Shown: positions 34,959-44,844, numbered from the stretch's first letter. The stretch is 54,832 bases of DNA from an uncultured Clostridia bacterium (GCA_947630825.1 CANRJA010000012.1:1-54832), one strand, 5' to 3'. Numbers and translations are program-made. The notes: generated by a model from the letters alone, not told the origin.

Positions 34959-36998
34959 ATGCTTAAAAAGAAAAAAATGTTAGCAGCAGCGGCTGCTATC
35001 GCAATGACTGCTGCGGCAGTAACGACTTCAATGAGTGCAGCGGCACTTGAAGGCGAAGGACAATCATACACAGGAAATGCAGATTATATCGGAACATATT
35101 TGGCAACAAATTATTTTGGAAATAGTGCATTTGAAGTAAGTTTTAGGTATGAAAGTTTCGATCCCAACGGTACATATGTCGATGAGGAAACTGGGCAAGT
35201 AAAAACTATTGATTATAACGATACTTTCCAATTCCTCGTATTTGATACACAATGGCAAGGTTGGGACAAAACAATCGCAGGACCAAGAGGAGTGGATAAA
35301 ACTACACCACCTCTTACAGCAGCAGATTTAGCTATTGGAACAACATACACAGTAACAGTACCTATAGCAACAATTGAAAGTAAACTGTCTACAGGAGATA
35401 ATCCATCTGGAATCAATCTGCAGCTAGGTGGAGTAGGAGATACGACTGTATATGTTGAAACAATCAGTTATGTAACAGGACCTGTAGTTCCGGGCGGAGA
35501 AGTAACTCTAACAGGATCATGGGTAAAAGGCACAGGCGGAACAATGAAAGTTGAAGAAGGCAGTGCATATGTAGCAACAAGTGTTGACAACATCAATGTA
35601 TATAACTTCTCAACACAGGGATTTGTTAATCCTACAGTAGATGTAACTGTAGATTATGAAACAGCACCGAATGAGTATGTACAGGCGGAAATTCAGACGC
35701 AGGACGGAACGCAAGTTGCACCATATGAGCCATATGTTGATGTAACAGGAACATATACATATACAACAGAGATAGCAACTGATGTTACCGCAATCTTGGC
35801 AGTATATGACGCTTGTACAGTAACAGAGATCCACATCTATGACAACCATGAGGGTAATGCACTAAGTGTATCAAATCAGTCAGCAAATGATCTTATTGCA
35901 AAACTTCAGGCAGGCTATGATCTAGGTAATGCTATGGATGCAATAAATGCACAAGGTGAAGTAGATGAAACCGCAACAGGAAATCCACCTGTAACAGAGA
36001 AATTGTTCCAGACAATAAAGGCACAAGGTTTCCAGAGCGTAAAGATACCAATTACATATATGAACATGGTAAATGATCAGGGTGTAATTAATACAGATTA
36101 TCTTGATAGAATTCAGGCAGTAGTAGACAGAGCTCTTGATGTAGGCTTTTATGTAGTTATCAACATTCATAATGACGGTGGAGATGGAGTACCTGGCAAA
36201 TGGTTAGATATTAGCTATCAAAACGGCAGCAGTGAATTTAATGCAGTAGTAACCAAGTTCTCAAATATGTGGTCACAAATCGCAGAAAAATTTGCAAACT
36301 ATAACCAATCCCTTATCTTTGAAGATATGAATGAGGTTTTAATATCTGGTGCATATAGCAGAGAAGATTTAACAGACGAACAGTTCTATAATGCATATGC
36401 TAATATAACAGAACTTAATCAGAAGTTTGTAGACGCAGTAAGAGGAACAGGTAATGATGCAAATGATGACCGTGTATTAGTAGTTCCAGGATATAATACA
36501 AATATTAATATGACAGTAGCCGGATTTGATGAGGGTGTATTCTATATGCCAACAGACACATCTACAGACAGACTTGCTCTTTCTGTTCATTACTATACTC
36601 CAGCTAATTTTGTTTTAACTGGTCAACCTAATGATACAAGTGTCTGGGATATAACTGGAACATATGGTATTGAATATATGGAATCACAGCTTACTAAGGT
36701 GTCAGATTACGGTGTACCTGTATATCTTGGAGAATACAGTGCAGCATTTAAAAATAATATTAATTATGTTGAAAATTATATTGCTTCATTAAATTTTGCT
36801 GCAAAAGAAGTATCAGCAGCATCAGGCACAAGTTTCTCAACAGCATACTGGGATAATGGAGTAATAGGTGTTGACAGTACTGGTACAGGTCTTATTGATA
36901 GAAGATTTAATATTGTAACTCCTACAGGTACTGCAATTATTGGTGAAATATTAAATCCAACACCGGACTATAGCCTAATACCACCTACAAATTCATAA
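34959..36998 (+). CDS. Secreted GH5-like glycoside hydrolase with N-terminal binding modules (copy 1)
   Basis: The 679-residue protein has a signal peptide (about 30 residues, cleavage near SAAA). A first beta module follows (about 35-180, 'YTGNADYIGTYLA', 'DYNDTFQFLVFD', 'TYTVTVPIATIE'), then a second beta module (about 185-300) and a GH5-like barrel (about 310-670). The probable acid/base Glu is in 'FEDMNEV' and the nucleophile Glu in 'YLGEYSA'; His-Tyr of 'VHYYTP' and Trp of 'AYWDNG' are kept. The usual Arg before 'IPxT' is Lys here (SVKIPITY). It should attack beta-glucan-like plant polysaccharides. No anchor or dockerin is visible. ATG 34959 follows AGGAG by eight bases. Confidence 0.8.
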   Translation: MLKKKKMLAAAAAIAMTAAAVTTSMSAAALEGEGQSYTGNADYIGTYLATNYFGNSAFEVSFRYESFDPNGTYVDEETGQVKTIDYNDTFQFLVFDTQWQGWDKTIAGPRGVDKTTPPLTAADLAIGTTYTVTVPIATIESKLSTGDNPSGINLQLGGVGDTTVYVETISYVTGPVVPGGEVTLTGSWVKGTGGTMKVEEGSAYVATSVDNINVYNFSTQGFVNPTVDVTVDYETAPNEYVQAEIQTQDGTQVAPYEPYVDVTGTYTYTTEIATDVTAILAVYDACTVTEIHIYDNHEGNALSVSNQSANDLIAKLQAGYDLGNAMDAINAQGEVDETATGNPPVTEKLFQTIKAQGFQSVKIPITYMNMVNDQGVINTDYLDRIQAVVDRALDVGFYVVINIHNDGGDGVPGKWLDISYQNGSSEFNAVVTKFSNMWSQIAEKFANYNQSLIFEDMNEVLISGAYSREDLTDEQFYNAYANITELNQKFVDAVRGTGNDANDDRVLVVPGYNTNINMTVAGFDEGVFYMPTDTSTDRLALSVHYYTPANFVLTGQPNDTSVWDITGTYGIEYMESQLTKVSDYGVPVYLGEYSAAFKNNINYVENYIASLNFAAKEVSAASGTSFSTAYWDNGVIGVDSTGTGLIDRRFNIVTPTGTAIIGEILNPTPDYSLIPPTNS

Positions 36999-37019
36999 AT
37001 AATAGCTAGGAGTATGCTT

Positions 37020-38609
37020 ATGAATAAAGTTCTAACAGGTTTAGTAGCGGCAGTCGTTTTAATAACGGCTGCTGCCTCTAACCTTATTTATGGTACAGCT
37101 GAAGAAACATCAACTTCGGGGAAATGCGGTGAAAATGTTACTTGGAGTTTTGATGAAACAACAGGAGTGCTGACTATTTCAGGAACGGGAGATATGTATA
37201 CAAAATATGTTCATTATGATCAGTGGGGATATTATCATTACAAAGATGAGATAGCAGAGGTTGTTGTTGAAGAAGGTATAACATATATAAGCGAATGTGC
37301 TTTTGGACCATTTGACAATGAATTTACTCTATATCGTGATCCACCAGTCTATTCAAAACTGACTAAACTTACTTTACCTTCAACGGTAAAAAGCATAGGT
37401 AAGTTTGCATTCTATAAGACTGCATTGACAAGTGTTACATTACCTGAAGGTCTTGAAAAAATTGGAGATGCAGCTTTTTCACATACACCATTATCAGGAG
37501 ATTTAAATTTACCTAAGTCACTAAACAACTTGGGTCAGTATGCATTTAGCCATACTAATATATCATCAGTCAATTTAAATGAAGGAATGATGTTAGGCGG
37601 ATGTGCATTTAGAGATTGTGATTCACTTAAAGAAGTTACTATTCCAACAGATTTAATATATACAATGACATCTACCTCAAATGCAGGACGTCCGAATTGC
37701 GGTTTTGCACAATGTGATTCACTTGAAAAAGTGATAATACAAGGTGGGGGTAAGGTTTACTACGGAGTAAATAGTGTTAAGGAAAATGCTCTTGGGGAGA
37801 TGTTATTTTCCCAATGTCCATCGTTAAAAGAAGTTGAAATAGAAACTGAGGATATTGAATATGCGTCATCAGAAATATTTGATATGTCAAATAATCCAAC
37901 CTTTAAGGTGTATAAGGGAAGTACAGCTGATCAAACATTAAAGGACGCAGGATATTTAACTGCTGATAATACAGAGTATAAAAAGGTTGACTTAACAGCT
38001 CTTAAAGATGCAATAAAAAAGGCAACAGAGAAAAATACTAGCAAGTTTACAATTGAGAGTGTTAGTCAGTTTAAAAATGCACTAACAGAAGCACAAGCAT
38101 TATTAGAACAGGAGTATCCGCTTCCAAGTGAAGTAAACAAATCCATAGAATCATTAAATGATGCAATTTTATCACTTGTAGATAAAAAACCGTCAACAGA
38201 TAAAGCATCTCCGAATGATGATTTTGTAAAAACAGAACCTTCATCTAGCAGCACTTTGTTGCCAAATAAAAAGGTATCTGTATCTCTGAATACTCAAAAC
38301 TCTATCAAAAAAGCAAAAGTAACAAAACTCAAAGTAAAGAGCAAAACAAAGAGAAAATTAAAGATAACTTGGAAGAAGATTTCTAAAGCAACAGGTTATC
38401 AGATACAATTATCAAAGAAAAAGAACTTTAAAAATAATATATTTAATAAGCAAACTACCAAGAATAAGATAACATTTAGTAAAAAACTAAAAAGTAAGAA
38501 AATTTATTATGTAAAAGTCAGAGCATATTATACATACAAAAATAGCAAAGATGAAATACAAAGTGTATATAGCAAATGGAGTAAAAAGTTAAAGGTTAAA
38601 ATGAAGTAG
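37020..38609 (+). CDS. Secreted BspA-type leucine-rich repeat protein with FIVAR and Fn3-like domains
   Basis: The 529-residue protein starts with a signal peptide and then the 'CGENVTWSFDETTGVLTISGTG' opening typical of BspA-like proteins. Leucine-rich repeats follow (about 60-290, 'LTLPSTVKSIGKFAFYKT', 'VTLPEGLEKIGDAAF'). A FIVAR-like three-helix domain lies at about 325-385, a Ser/Pro linker at 390-420, and a very lysine-rich Fn3-like domain at the end ('WKKISKATGYQIQLSKKKNF', 'YYVKVRAYYTY'). Such proteins bind to surfaces or to substrates. ATG 37020 is chosen since AGGAG lies seven bases upstream. It follows the GH5 gene closely and is probably co-transcribed. Confidence 0.8.
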   Translation: MNKVLTGLVAAVVLITAAASNLIYGTAEETSTSGKCGENVTWSFDETTGVLTISGTGDMYTKYVHYDQWGYYHYKDEIAEVVVEEGITYISECAFGPFDNEFTLYRDPPVYSKLTKLTLPSTVKSIGKFAFYKTALTSVTLPEGLEKIGDAAFSHTPLSGDLNLPKSLNNLGQYAFSHTNISSVNLNEGMMLGGCAFRDCDSLKEVTIPTDLIYTMTSTSNAGRPNCGFAQCDSLEKVIIQGGGKVYYGVNSVKENALGEMLFSQCPSLKEVEIETEDIEYASSEIFDMSNNPTFKVYKGSTADQTLKDAGYLTADNTEYKKVDLTALKDAIKKATEKNTSKFTIESVSQFKNALTEAQALLEQEYPLPSEVNKSIESLNDAILSLVDKKPSTDKASPNDDFVKTEPSSSSTLLPNKKVSVSLNTQNSIKKAKVTKLKVKSKTKRKLKITWKKISKATGYQIQLSKKKNFKNNIFNKQTTKNKITFSKKLKSKKIYYVKVRAYYTYKNSKDEIQSVYSKWSKKLKVKMK

Positions 38610-38792
38610 TAATTACTTAGGACTAACAGGCAAATAAATTTATCTGTTAAGGTATTTATATATCTAATGCAGGTGTATTTGTTATGCCTGCTTAGTTGTT
38701 TTTAGGGCATTGTCCATAAAATGGATAATTAGAAAAATTTAAGATAAGTATATCATATAAATATACTTTCTAATTTCTAGGAGGATTTTATT

Positions 38793-41054
38793 ATGAAAAA
38801 TAGTTTTATAAAACGACTGGTATCATCAGCTACCAGTTTGGTTATGATTACTTCCTGCTTTGCCGGGACTATAACAACTAGTGCAGCACAGCAAAGTTTT
38901 ACTCTAGTTGATGGAAGTATAACTGCTACTTTAGATGATAATGGCACATTTACTGTTAGCGGTACAGGCGCTATGCCCACATATACTGCTGCAAGTAGTA
39001 GTCGTCCTTATTACAATGAATTGAGTAATATAACTAGTGTGGTTATAAGCAGCGGCATAACAGCAATCGGTAATATGACTTTTATGAATTGTTCAAACCT
39101 TGTAAAAGCAGATATTGCTGATACAGTTACAAGTATAGGTATATCTGCATTTGCAAATTGTAAAAACGAAGAATTAGTTATTGATATAAAGGGTACATTG
39201 ACAAAAGTCGATAATAATGCTTTTGGTCAAGTTAAAGGAACAATTAATGTATATAATCAAGGTACATATGATTTGGTTAAACCTAAAGCTACAAGTGCGA
39301 ATGTAAAGTTGATAGCAGATACAAATGCATTAAAACAAGATTTACAAAAACTTATTACTGAAACTAAGGAGAAATATAAACAAGAAGATTATACAGAAGC
39401 ATCATATAAGACCTTAAGCGAAGCATTAACAAAAGCAGAGAATTTAGTAAGTCAAGCTAGTACATCCACAGAAGAAATACAAAATGCAATGAAAGCTATT
39501 AATGACGCAGTTAATAAACTTGTAACAGTTGTTGATGGGCTTAAAAGTGAAATTAATGTATTAATCACAGAGGCAGAAAATAAAATATCAACATCTCAGA
39601 TGCGTAATCAATACACAACTTCTTCTTTAGCTGCATTAGACAAAGCTATTGCAGATGCAAAAGATATTGTTAAAAAATCAGATGCAACAAAGGAATTATT
39701 AAGTAATGCAAAGACGGTTCTTGAAGCAGCAAGCAAAATTGATGATACAGGTCTTGCTGAAACAGGGTTGAAAGTTATAGCAAGTGAAGCTGCCCGAAAT
39801 CGAAGAGCTGCTGCTATAGAGGAATATAATTCATATGATTCTGAACGATATACACAAGAAACCTACACTAAATATAAAGAGGCTTATGATAAGCTGAAAG
39901 AAACTAAAAGTCATAATGATGATATAACTGATCAGCAATTAGATAAACTTATTGAAGAATTTCATGCAGCAAAAGAACAGCTAGTACCAGTAGAAATTAA
40001 TTTAAATACTAAAGAATATGAAGCAATAAAGAAAGAAATAGAGGATATTCTTAATAATGATAATTCACCATATACAGAAAATTCATTAAGAGGTGCAACT
40101 AATTCATTAACAAATCTATATAATTTTCAACTTTCTTTTGTTGAAGATAAATCAGGAAAAATAAAAGATGGAGTTGTGCAGAGTCAAATTGATAGTGCAA
40201 CTAACATATTAAAGAACGCTATTGACTTAGAAAGTGATAAGTGTATTTTAGTTGAAAAAGGTGATTTAACAAATCTACAGACTTTAGTTGAATCAACAAA
40301 GAACCTTGTTGAGGCTAATTATACAGCAGAAACTTGGACAGCATTAAGTGATGAATTAACAAATGCAAATGCATTAATCAAAGACCCAGACAATGCGGGA
40401 AAACCTGATGTAAAGGCATCAGAGGAAGCATTGCAGAAAGCTATAGACGCTCTTGCATATAAGCCTGCGGATTACAAAGCAGTAGATGATGCACTGGCTA
40501 AAGTTCCATCAGATTTAACCAAATACTCAGATGAAACAGTAAAGGCACTTCAAAACGCAATAAACGCAGTAGACAAAAACAAAAATATAACCGAGCAGGC
40601 TGATGTAGACGCTTTCGCAAAGGCAATTGAGAAAGCAATCGCAGGACTTAAATTAAAGCCGGTATCTATCTCAAAAACGGGTACATCTGGTAAATCTTCA
40701 GCAGTAAAGAGTGCGGCTCAGTTAAAAGCAGAAAAAGCTATGAATCAGGCTAAGATTACAAAGCTGACTGTTAAGAGCAAAGCTAAGAAAACAATAGTAG
40801 TTAAATGGAACAAAGTTAATAATGCTAAAGGCTATCAGGTACAAGTATCTACAAAGAGAAATTTCAAGAAATTAATTGTTAACAAGAAATCAGTTAAGAA
40901 AAACAAGATAACAGTTAAAAACAAGAAGTTAAAGAAGGGCAAGAAATACTTTGTACGAGTAAGAGCATATGTTACATATAAGAATTCTAAAGGTGTAACG
41001 AAGAAAGCATACAGCAGTTGGAATAAGAAACTGAGAACTGTAAAAATAAAATAG
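38793..41054 (+). CDS. Secreted LRR, FIVAR-repeat and Fn3-like surface protein
   Basis: The 753-residue protein has a signal peptide, a short leucine-rich region (about 45-150, 'AIGNMTFMNCSNLVKADI'), then about five FIVAR-type three-helix repeats (about 180-640, e.g. 'ALQKAIDALAYKPADYKAV', 'ALQNAINAVDKNKNIT'), and a lysine-rich Fn3-like end ('WNKVNNAKGYQVQVSTKRNF') that is closely related to the end of the protein at 37020. FIVAR repeats form rods that bind matrix proteins or sugars. No LPXTG-type signal is seen; the strongly basic end could hold the protein to cell wall polymers. AGGAGG precedes the ATG. The gap 38610-38792 holds only weak hairpins (e.g. GCAGG...CCTGC, about 38670-38696). 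Confidence 0.8.
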   Translation: MKNSFIKRLVSSATSLVMITSCFAGTITTSAAQQSFTLVDGSITATLDDNGTFTVSGTGAMPTYTAASSSRPYYNELSNITSVVISSGITAIGNMTFMNCSNLVKADIADTVTSIGISAFANCKNEELVIDIKGTLTKVDNNAFGQVKGTINVYNQGTYDLVKPKATSANVKLIADTNALKQDLQKLITETKEKYKQEDYTEASYKTLSEALTKAENLVSQASTSTEEIQNAMKAINDAVNKLVTVVDGLKSEINVLITEAENKISTSQMRNQYTTSSLAALDKAIADAKDIVKKSDATKELLSNAKTVLEAASKIDDTGLAETGLKVIASEAARNRRAAAIEEYNSYDSERYTQETYTKYKEAYDKLKETKSHNDDITDQQLDKLIEEFHAAKEQLVPVEINLNTKEYEAIKKEIEDILNNDNSPYTENSLRGATNSLTNLYNFQLSFVEDKSGKIKDGVVQSQIDSATNILKNAIDLESDKCILVEKGDLTNLQTLVESTKNLVEANYTAETWTALSDELTNANALIKDPDNAGKPDVKASEEALQKAIDALAYKPADYKAVDDALAKVPSDLTKYSDETVKALQNAINAVDKNKNITEQADVDAFAKAIEKAIAGLKLKPVSISKTGTSGKSSAVKSAAQLKAEKAMNQAKITKLTVKSKAKKTIVVKWNKVNNAKGYQVQVSTKRNFKKLIVNKKSVKKNKITVKNKKLKKGKKYFVRVRAYVTYKNSKGVTKKAYSSWNKKLRTVKIK

Positions 41055-41111
41055 TTTCTTCTTAAATATTTATAAATATAGTCTAGGCAAAATAGTCTAG
41101 GCAAAACGATG

Positions 41112-41140
41112 CCTGAACTTTAAAAGTTCAGGTGTTGTTT
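41112..41140 (+). terminator. Terminator between the LRR/FIVAR gene and the second GH5 gene
   Basis: CCTGAACTT pairs with AAGTTCAGG around a 3-base loop, followed by TGTTGTTTT. Just before it the sequence TAGTCTAGGCAAAA is repeated twice in tandem (41083-41106). Confidence 0.8.
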
Positions 41141-41211
41141 TATCCCATTCAATGTTAAAATGTTCAATAAACTAACAAGTATATACTAATAAAAATAAAG
41201 GATGATATAAA

Positions 41212-43665
41212 ATGAAATTAACAAAAAGAAAAGTTATAGCTGCAATGGCAGCTATAGCAATGTCGGCAACGGCTCTTACTTCTGCTATGAGTGCATCGGC
41301 ACTTGAAGGCGAAGGACAATCATACACAGGAAATGCAGCATATATCGGAACATATATGACAACAAATTATTTCGGTAATAGTGCATTTCAGGTAACATTT
41401 AGGTACGAAAGTTTCGATCCCAACGGTACATATGTCGATGAGGAAACTGGGCAAGTAAAAACTATAGACTATAACGATACTTTCCAATTCCTCGTATTTG
41501 ATACACAATGGCAAGGTTGGGACAAAACAATCGCAGGACCAAGAGGAGTGGATAAAACTACACCACCTCTTACAGCAGCAGATTTAGCTATTGGAACAAC
41601 ATACACAGTAACAGTACCTATAGCAACAATTGAAAGTAAACTGTCTACAGGAGATAATCCATCTGGAATCAATCTGCAGCTAGGTGGAGTAGGAGATACG
41701 ACTGTATATGTTGAAACAATCAGTTATGTAACAGGACCTGTAGTTCCGGGCGGAGAAGTAACTCTAACAGGATCATGGGTAAAAGGCACAGGCGGAACAA
41801 TGAAAGTTGAAGAAGGCAGTGCATATGTAGCAACAAGTGTTGACAACATCAATGTATATAACTTCTCAACACAGGGATTTGTTAATCCTACAGTAGATGT
41901 AACTGTAGATTATGAAACAGCACCGAATGAGTATGTACAGGCGGAAATTCAGACGCAGGACGGAACGCAAGTTGCACCATATGAGCCATATGTTGATGTA
42001 ACAGGAACATATACATATACAACAGAGATAGCAACTGATGTTACCGCAATCTTGGCAGTATATGACGCTTGTACAGTAACAGAAATTCACATCTATGACA
42101 ACCATGAAGGTAATGCACTAAGTGTATCAGAGCAGTCAGCAAATGATATTATTGCAAATATTCAAGCAGGCTATGCACTAGGAAATGCATTTGAATTAGT
42201 AAATGCACAAGGTGAAGTAGATGAAACTGCAGCTGGCAATCCACCTGTAACAGAGAAGCTGTTACAGACAATAAAGGCACAAGGATTTAAGAGCGTAAGA
42301 ATCCCTATAACTTTTCTAAACATGGTAAATAAACAAGGTGTAATTAATACCGATTATCTTAATAGAATTCAGGCGGTAGTAGACAGGGCTCTCGATGTAG
42401 GTTTTTATGTAAGCATAAGTATCCACAATGACGGCGGCGAAGGAGTACCTGGCAAATGGTTAGATATTAGCTATCAAAACGGCAGCAGTGAATTTAATGC
42501 AGTAGTAAACAAGTTCTCAAACATGTGGTCACAAATCGCAGAAAAATTTGCAAACTATAATCAGGCTTTAATATTTGAAGGTATGAATGAGGTTATGATA
42601 ACTGGTGCATATAACAGGAATCAACTAACAGACGAACAGTTCTATAATGCATATGCTAACATAACAGAACTTAATCAGAAGTTTGTAGATGCAGTAAGAG
42701 GAACAGGTAATGATGCAAATGATGACCGTGTATTAGTAGTTCCTGGATACAATACAGACATTGATATGACAGTAGCCGGATTTGATGAGGGTGTATTCTA
42801 TATGCCAACTGATGCATCTATAGACAGATTAGCTCTGCGGATAGGTTACTTTACTCCATCAGATTTCACTTTAGGTGGTGATTGGGGCAATACAAACACA
42901 TGGGATATAAATGGAACATATGGTATTTCATATATGACTTCACAGCTTACTAAGGTGTCAGATTACGGAGTGCCAGTATATGTAGGTGAGTATGCCGCAT
43001 CATTTAAAAATAACATTCCTGAAGTTGCTGAATATGTTAGTGCATTAAATGCAGCATCTAAAGAAGTAGAGACAGCAACAGACACAAGCTTTGCAACTGA
43101 ATATTGGGATAACGGAGTAATAGGTATTAACAATGTTAATGGCACAGGTCTTATCAACAGAATATTTAATGAAGTAACTCCTACAGGTACTACAATTATT
43201 GATGCCATTTTAAATCCTGTTCCTGATCCTGAACCGCCAAAACCTGATGGTATTACGTTAATTGAAAACGGCGGACCGTATACAGGTGATAAAACGCTAA
43301 TCGGTACATATTATAAAAGTTTATATTCACTTAGAAATAAGTTGCAGATAAAATTCAAATATAACGTACTATATTCAACTCGTGTTGATGAAAATGGAAA
43401 AGAGGTCGATGTAGATTTTAATGATACTTTTGAATTTGTAGCATTCAATTCTAATTCAAGTGAACAAAAGGTAACTCAAGTAGGACCAAAAGGTATTGAT
43501 GGTAAATCTGATATAACACCGAGTTTTAATCAAACATATACAGTTACAATCCCTATATCAACAATTGAGAATAAGTTAAACAAAACACCTTATGGTATTA
43601 GACTTCAAACAGGTGATATTGGTAAATCACAGGTTTCGATAGTTTCACTAAAACTCATAGATTAA
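41212..43665 (+). CDS. Secreted GH5-like glycoside hydrolase with an extra C-terminal binding module (copy 2)
   Basis: The 817-residue protein has the same plan as the one at 34959: signal peptide, two beta modules and a GH5-like barrel. After a Pro-rich linker (about 670-680) it carries a further copy of the first beta module (about 685-817, 'YTGDKTLIGTYYKS', 'DFNDTFEFVAFN', 'TYTVTIPISTIE'). The catalytic Glu residues are kept (FEGMNEV, YVGEYAA) and the Arg is present (SVRIPITF), but the His of copy 1's 'VHYYTP' is Gly here (RIGYFTP). This makes catalysis doubtful; it could act mainly as a binding protein. The N-terminal DNA is identical to copy 1 over about 615 bases. Confidence 0.8.
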   Translation: MKLTKRKVIAAMAAIAMSATALTSAMSASALEGEGQSYTGNAAYIGTYMTTNYFGNSAFQVTFRYESFDPNGTYVDEETGQVKTIDYNDTFQFLVFDTQWQGWDKTIAGPRGVDKTTPPLTAADLAIGTTYTVTVPIATIESKLSTGDNPSGINLQLGGVGDTTVYVETISYVTGPVVPGGEVTLTGSWVKGTGGTMKVEEGSAYVATSVDNINVYNFSTQGFVNPTVDVTVDYETAPNEYVQAEIQTQDGTQVAPYEPYVDVTGTYTYTTEIATDVTAILAVYDACTVTEIHIYDNHEGNALSVSEQSANDIIANIQAGYALGNAFELVNAQGEVDETAAGNPPVTEKLLQTIKAQGFKSVRIPITFLNMVNKQGVINTDYLNRIQAVVDRALDVGFYVSISIHNDGGEGVPGKWLDISYQNGSSEFNAVVNKFSNMWSQIAEKFANYNQALIFEGMNEVMITGAYNRNQLTDEQFYNAYANITELNQKFVDAVRGTGNDANDDRVLVVPGYNTDIDMTVAGFDEGVFYMPTDASIDRLALRIGYFTPSDFTLGGDWGNTNTWDINGTYGISYMTSQLTKVSDYGVPVYVGEYAASFKNNIPEVAEYVSALNAASKEVETATDTSFATEYWDNGVIGINNVNGTGLINRIFNEVTPTGTTIIDAILNPVPDPEPPKPDGITLIENGGPYTGDKTLIGTYYKSLYSLRNKLQIKFKYNVLYSTRVDENGKEVDVDFNDTFEFVAFNSNSSEQKVTQVGPKGIDGKSDITPSFNQTYTVTIPISTIENKLNKTPYGIRLQTGDIGKSQVSIVSLKLID

Positions 43666-43692
43666 AAGTTTTTAATATTACAAAGATATTAA

Positions 43693-43749
43693 GGAGTATA
43701 ACAATGTGAGCTTTTAAAGCCAAAAGGTTATACTCCATTTTTGTTTTTT
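43693..43749 (+). terminator. Terminator after the second GH5 gene
   Basis: GGAGTATAAC pairs perfectly with GTTATACTCC around a 24-base loop and is followed by ATTTTTGTTTTTT. Confidence 0.85.
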
Positions 43750-43755
43750 AAGTTA

Positions 43756-43793
43756 ACTCTGTTCTAGCTTTAAAAGCGGAACGGAGTTTTTTT
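43756..43793 (+). terminator. Second terminator hairpin in tandem
   Basis: ACTCTGTTC pairs with GAACGGAGT (one G-T pair) with a run of seven T. Two terminators in a row isolate the hydrolase cluster from the next gene. Confidence 0.8.
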
Positions 43794-43889
43794 ATGTTCA
43801 TTTTTAGATACTGGCAAACATACATAGCTAAATATCCATAATCTCTGAATTTTTGAATACAGATAAAAAAATTCAGAGGAGTTAAAATT

Positions 43890-44360
43890 ATGGATAAAAA
43901 ATACGAGATATGTACATATAATACGTTCACTAAGAAAATGGAAAAGGTTGCGGTTTCAAAAGAAATATATGATATACATCAAAAAACTGATTGGAAAATC
44001 AAGAACAATAATAAGACCTTTTATAAGCATGAAATACAAATGAGTTCGCTTATTGGCGGTCAAAATGGTGCATATGAAAATTTTAAAGAATTAGTTACAT
44101 ATAAAGATACGCCTTATTGTGTTCTTGATAAATCTGAAAGAAGAAAAATCGGATTAGAAGCATTGAATTGTCTTACCAAGATTGAGTATAGACGATATAT
44201 TCTTCATTATTATGAAAAACTTACTATAGAAAGAATTGCTGATATAGAAGGTGTTTCAGCCAACGCAATAAAGGTGAGCATAAAAAATGCTAGAAAAAAA
44301 ATAAAAAATTTTTTGAAAATACACTACCCGAAAATTGATTTTCTTACCCTATACAAGTGA
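43890..44360 (+). CDS. Sigma-70 region 4-like DNA-binding protein
   Basis: The 156-residue protein has a C-terminal helix-turn-helix of the sigma region 4 type ('LTKIEYRRYILHYYEKLTI', then 'ERIADIEGVSANAIKVSIKN' and a basic end). It lacks region 2, so it is not a complete sigma factor. Proteins of this kind are common regulators in Gram-positive mobile elements. A good GAGGAG site precedes the ATG. It lies directly before the structured RNA at 44422 and the adhesin gene, which it might control; this is inferred from position only. A weak hairpin (44357-44382) follows. Confidence 0.7.
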   Translation: MDKKYEICTYNTFTKKMEKVAVSKEIYDIHQKTDWKIKNNNKTFYKHEIQMSSLIGGQNGAYENFKELVTYKDTPYCVLDKSERRKIGLEALNCLTKIEYRRYILHYYEKLTIERIADIEGVSANAIKVSIKNARKKIKNFLKIHYPKIDFLTLYK

Positions 44361-44421
44361 GAAGAAAAACTTTTCTCATTTCGTATATTGAAAATCAAAT
44401 ATCAGCATTTCTTTTACTTCC

Positions 44422-44763
44422 CTCCTGCTGTAGGACTAACATTCGACAAGCTACATGAGCGAACATAATGGACAAGCACCATTACTTCAGGACTCAGACG
44501 TTACAGTGCATCTGTAACGAAGGCGATGACAAGCAGGAGCAATAATGGTACTTTTGTCAAGTCGATAGGTCGAGTCGTTAAATCGTCCGCAGCCAACGAT
44601 GGCAACCCAGTGAGAACCACTGAGAGGTGAAATTCCTATGAGGTCAAATGCATGATCGGAAGAAGTGTTCCCTAAATTAATGTCAGGGGGTATCGAGGAT
44701 AAATACTGACGATTTTAACGATTGATATTATTTAGGTAAGGCGGAAATATTCTGCCTTGCCTA
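44422..44763 (+). ncRNA. Candidate large structured RNA, family not recognised
   Basis: The stretch has no ORF but many mutually compatible helices. The 5' domain is closed by CTCCTGCT (44422-44429) and AGCAGGAG (44532-44539) and contains TAATGG/CCATTA (44466-44484) and CGTTACAG/CTGTAACG (44499-44519). The 3' domain is closed by CGTTAAATCGTC (44576-44587) and GACGATTTTAACG (44708-44720) and contains CAGTG/CACTG (44608-44622). A terminator-like stem (TAGGTAAGGCGGAA / TTCTGCCTTGCCTA, 44733-44763) ends it. Base composition is richer in G and C than its surroundings. It does not show group I or II intron cores, tmRNA or RNase P marks. It may be a stand-alone RNA or a long leader. Confidence 0.6.
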
Positions 44764-44844
44764 TTTACATAAAGTATTAATCGTAATAAAGATATTCTCT
44801 GTCTCAAAATAGTATTATGCAAAAAGAATGAAAGGACATAAAAT

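Noticed and set aside
44422-44763. Reading the structured stretch as an IscB-type omega RNA, group I intron or tmRNA
   Set aside because: There is no IscB or TnpB gene nearby. A TCCGCAGCC resembling a group I element stands alone without the partner elements. No tRNA-like ends or tag peptide of a tmRNA are visible.
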